From: Sclerurus mexicanus
Taxonomy: Eukaryota; Chordata; Aves; Passeriformes; Furnariidae
Length of the DNA stretch: 64,000 nucleotides
Reading direction: 5' to 3'
Assembly (NCBI GenBank): GCA_013396755.1
Contig: VWZF01001851.1
Span: forward strand, 62,001 to 126,000
Numbering within the stretch: the first letter of the stretch is position 1; every line of letters starts with the position of its first letter. The position numbers were made by a program, and so were the translations under genes. A model generated the notes under the pieces. The model saw nothing but the letters and a program-made list of their open reading frames with translations, made no database searches and was not told where the DNA came from. Shown piece by piece: positions 60,001 to 64,000 of this stretch.

Positions 60001-62200
60001 ATCCTCAGTGTGTAAGAGGCCACCACAAAGCCTGCTGTTTAAACTGTGATGAAAAACATCACAGCTGTCATCTGCTATAAATTTGCCCTTTGGTGAACAT
60101 TACCCCTTGCACTGAATCAACTCTCACACTAAGGGCACAAAGTCCAGGAGGGCTGTCATGTCAGGCAAAGAAGCTCTTAACAGGAGGAGCACCCCACACT
60201 GTGCTTCGAGTTGAGAGCCCAAACTCACACACAAGTCTGAGCTCACGCTGTTTTTTGTGCGGGTTAGTAGCTCAGCTGTGCTCTTCAGAAACACAGCAAA
60301 GCAGACCACTAACTAAGCTGTATCTGCTGTAGCAACCCATTTTGACCTGGTGGAAATACCATGTGTGTCATACCAGCACTGATTACTGCTGCAAAGGCCC
60401 TGGCTTTTCCCTGAGCCTGGGTTTATAAGACTACTGTAATGAATCTTACAGCTCCCATGTTCCCTGTCACAGAAACTGTAGAGCCAGCCTAAAAGAGAGA
60501 ATTCTGCACATGTGAAACTATTCCCCTCTAAATTAAAACATGAAAACCTCTGTCACTTTCTCTGGAGATGAAGAAAGCAAACAGCAGTCCTTGCCCTCTA
60601 AGAAAGAACAGAAATATACAAAACAGTTTCCTTTGCTTTAATCTATAAGGCATTCTGCTCTCACTTTTTTTGTTCAGTTTTCTCCTGGTCCAAGATCTCA
60701 TAACCCTGATTTAGGTGCTAATATGCTGCAATGAGTTCCCATCCCCAGGCAGCTTCCTCATCTCCAATCTGTGCAGGCTTAAACTCTTAACCTGTCATAA
60801 AACCATGATTAAGACCCATCATACATTTGAACAATTTGAAAGCCCATGTCTGCTTCCCAACCAAACACTCTATCTTTCAGTGAAAGACAAAATCAATTGT
60901 TCCCCACATGAAACAGACAGAAGCCAAGCAGGTGTTTTCCATGGCTTTTTAGAGCGTTATAACTCAGCTTCATGGCCAAGTTTATTCTATGCTTCTACTG
61001 TTCACAGCCTTGCTCATCTCTGTGGGTGAAACACAATTATAATCTCCTTTACACTGCTGCTATTCTGAAGTGACTTGAAATGACCATAAACTTGCACTGT
61101 AGTAGTACATAGGTCCTGTGACTTTTACGCCACAACGTAATGATTTGCATTACTCCTATTAAAATCTGTAAGTCATATGTTTTCCTGATACATTATTTGT
61201 CATTGGAATACTCCTAAAACATCCCCATTTCTAACAGTAATCATGAGGATTGAATAACTACATAGTGTCTAGTTTAAGAAGGTAAATGATGGTGAGTCAT
61301 GAGCCCATGAAATCTCACTAGGAACATTATAGGTAGCACTGCCCTGCTCACAGAGAGGATTTCTTGCTTTGCGCCTGCAGTCTCAGAGGGCGTAGATATA
61401 TGTGTGTTAGTTACCTCCTACTTCCTTGTGTGGTAGAATAAAAGAAGTTGAACAGTAGTAAGCCTGGATGCTCTCTGCCAGACAAAAGCTCAAATCAAAT
61501 CAAAACAGGAAAGCCATGGTTCTGCACTAAGCACAGACAGTAGATACACTGAGTATTTTCAGCAGCCAAACAAAAGCTGCATATGTAAAAAGCTTCTCTT
61601 TTTTTTTTCAGTTCATATATCAGTCTGATTTCTATCTTGCCTTCAGTGACCAGGAAGAAAAGCGCTCCTATTGTTTAGTGACATTTACGAATATTTATAG
61701 TTCTCTAGTAGTAACCTTTTGTTTGGTAGATAGCAGAGTTTGCACAGCATGTTGAGTATGTCATTAAACATTTGCCTGAAGATCTTAGTGTTAGCATCAA
61801 TGACAGAGTTTCCTAAACATGTCACATTTTCTTTGGCTGTCATGAAAAATTATAGCTACTGTGACTCACACTTTAATAGCAGCTATTTGTGATATTTTAA
61901 CCTAATGTACAGCCCCAGAGGAGAAACAACAGACACAATAAAGCATCTGCCACTGACTTGCTTGAACAGAGGGACTCCAAGCATTATTAGGATGCCAAAT
62001 TAAAGAGAAAAGGCTCTTGTGTCAAATGCCAAAGGGTCTTGGTATTTGTTAACTTCACTGTAATTTATGTCTTATCTCTGAAAGCTTATAAAGAAAAAGA
62101 AAAGAAATATTCATTTCCTCTCTATTTTCTCTTTCTCTGTACTTAACTGCATAGTTCTTGGGATAGGAAGGGTTAAATTTAAGGATTTAAGAATCCAGAC

Positions 62201-62240
62201 ATAATTAATAATTTTGTTTAATTGCTAAATTATTAATGGG
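62201..62240. other. dense TAAT/ATTA cluster
   Basis: Within 40 bases there are several TAAT or ATTA cores (ATAATTAATAATTTTG, then TTTAATTGCTAAATTATTAA). TAAT is the core bound by homeodomain proteins, so this is the sort of sequence found in some developmental enhancers, but it is equally expected in AT-rich DNA. Just before it lies the small inverted pair GGATT...AATCC. Confidence 0.25.
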
Positions 62241-63554
62241 AAATATTTATTACCTTCTAGTCTATATTACTTTCTTAATGTAAAGTCTAAACACTAAAAC
62301 AAAAAAATTGAACTATATGAGGATGACAATGTCAAAAGACGAGTTCCAGAGGAGACACAAACAACTGCCACCGATAGCAGCCAGTTAAAAGATTTACTTG
62401 TAATGGAGCTCTTGAAGTCTGTTCTAAAAGCAAAGATTAATACATCATTCTGGATCAATATTAGCCACCTAGAAATCTTTGCCCTGGAGTAGAGGAACCA
62501 CTGTAGGCTTTATAACAAAGGACCAAACTCTGCAGTCCCATGTGTGACTTCACTGTATATCATTTTATTACCTCACAGGAAAAAAAGAATCCATGAAATG
62601 TGATGTTGTTTTTGCTTGTCCTCATGGACATTCAGTAAATCAGGCTACACTACAACAGCTATGTTCACATTTCAACATAAAACTCTGATATCACCTAAGC
62701 AGCTTTGTAAAATATGTTCTCGATAAACAGGACTGAAATGTAAAGTTGCTATATTAATTAAGAGACAAAACATTCTTACAGAAATGTAGATTCCCTCTTC
62801 AGACTTTATTGTCCAATATATTCTATCTGTTAGGCTGATACCTGTAAATTAATAGATTTTTATTGAAAAATTTTTGATTGCACTATTTAAGTAAGGCACC
62901 TAATCAAGACTTTCTGGATATAAAAGGATAGAAAAAGCCTAACTGAGATCATCTTTCTAATTTTCCACAGACTGCATTTTCTATTTTCATTGACTGCATT
63001 CACCTCTCTGAAATGAGTCTCATGTTTCTATCAGATATATTAGCACAGGTATATCCATCACTATATGCCTTGACTTCCCATTGTACTGCAGCTCTTGATC
63101 CTTCCTCTCAGAAACACCAACATGGATTTCTGCTTGATAATGTATAGTTGGATGAGCACTATCATACACTACTTCTTGAAAGAGGATTATGAGGACAGAT
63201 AAGAAGTTTTTTATTATAGTTTGATCACAAAGAACATGTGTGAATGTTGCAATTCTCTCCTGAAAATTTAAATGAAATTACTTACTAGAGTAGAAGGATT
63301 GCAGCTGTCATATATTGTTATAAGATCACTCACAGACAGAACTAAGACCTGGAATCCTACTAAGATTATGCTTTTAAATGGAGATTGCAGAAAAGGAAAG
63401 AGTACAATCTCAGTTACAGGTATCTTCATAACAGGTGTTTCAACACTTTGTAAAAAGGTGAAGAACAGGAATTTGTCACCTAAATCTAATGGACACAAAA
63501 ATTAACATACAGCCCAGAAAAGCAGAAACTGTCCTTACTTATGACTCCACTTTT

Positions 63555-63566
63555 TCTCTCTCTCTC
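63555..63566 (+). repeat. (TC)6 microsatellite
   Basis: Six TC units following a T run. Short simple repeat. Confidence 0.85.
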
Positions 63567-63906
63567 ATGATGAGTTAGCAGTTACTACTCATGAAAAAGA
63601 CTACACAGGTTCTTCAGCAGGTACCGTTAGGGTGGCCTTGCACTCCCACATCAGTACAGACACAATGGGATTCACATAGTTAAGTAACAAAGTTCACCTA
63701 GCTCTAGTTCATAGGTCAGTAGCAAAGTATAATTTCAGTGTGAGTTGTTATTGATCCAAAACTTCCTGTGAATTGGACATTTCCCTGTCCAGAATGAAGA
63801 GATACTAAGCACAGTGCTCAGCCCATTCTATAAACTGTGCTTTTGCTTTTATAATATGTTCAAATGTTGTGAGAAGGTATATGTGGAGGGAAGCTGAATT
63901 GTTAGT

Positions 63907-63942
63907 GAAGGACAGAGGAAGGAGGAGAAGGAGAGAGGGAGG
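63907..63942 (+). repeat. purine-rich tract
   Basis: About 36 bases of G and A only, broken by a single C, with GGAGGAGAAGGAGAGAGGGA at its centre. It is a simple polypurine stretch with no attached element recognised. Confidence 0.8.
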
Positions 63943-64000
63943 TTACAGAAGGAAAAGCAATCTACAAGGTGGAAGGAAGCATAAAGCATCCTGATTTATA

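Larger units (their letters stand above)
57031..64000. other. non-coding segment, no gene recognised
   Basis: AT-rich DNA with frames up to 104 codons (plus, 60715-61029), none with a recognisable domain. At 61593-61609 a long pyrimidine tract ends in CAG, a good acceptor with no convincing donor after it. An AT-rich cluster at 62201-62240, (TC)6 at 63555-63566 and a purine tract near the end are listed separately. Confidence 0.65.

Noticed and set aside
1..64000. CRISPR array, prokaryotic operon or phage features
   Set aside because: No regularly spaced repeats, no ribosome-binding-site and long-frame structure, and the repeat content is vertebrate.

Overview
The window looks like nuclear DNA from a bird (class Aves). 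Three pieces carry the hallmarks of CR1, the dominant avian LINE. All are cut off at the 5' side, and at least two end in the short 'ATTCTGTG'-type 3' terminus typical of bird CR1. The rest is AT-rich and CpG-poor with many short A- or T-runs and C/A- or T/G-rich simple tracts, as in bird intergenic or intronic DNA. A turtle or crocodilian cannot be excluded from sequence alone. I cannot name the species or the locus.

I found no recognisable protein-coding gene, rRNA, tRNA, CRISPR array, CpG island or intact transposon. The open frames are short (128 codons or fewer) and overlap on both strands. Many begin at non-ATG codons. None shows a conserved domain except frames inside the CR1 copy near 51 kb and the LINE relic near 56.9 kb.

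Layout: 1-17.6 kb is unannotatable non-coding DNA with a perfect palindrome near 2.17 kb and an A/C-rich tract at 5.5 kb. A short plus-strand CR1 3' end lies at 17.6-17.8 kb. From 17.8 to 35.4 kb there is non-coding DNA with a T/G-rich tract at 27.5 kb and an AT-rich block at 34.4-35.1 kb. A 240-bp minus-strand CR1 3' end lies at 35.4-35.65 kb. From 35.65 to 50.2 kb there is non-coding DNA. A longer minus-strand CR1 copy with decayed reverse transcriptase and complete 3' end lies at 50.2-51.4 kb. From 51.4 to 64 kb there is non-coding DNA with an old L1/Tx1-like reverse-transcriptase relic at about 56.8-57.03 kb, found by hand translation.

The most interesting leads are the L1-like relic, which is unusual in a bird, and a few short segments bounded by good splice-site matches. 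The best is 56016-56099, which has a start codon in good context and could be an unannotated 5' exon. There is no evidence of a multi-gene system working together here, and I do not claim a novel biological system.
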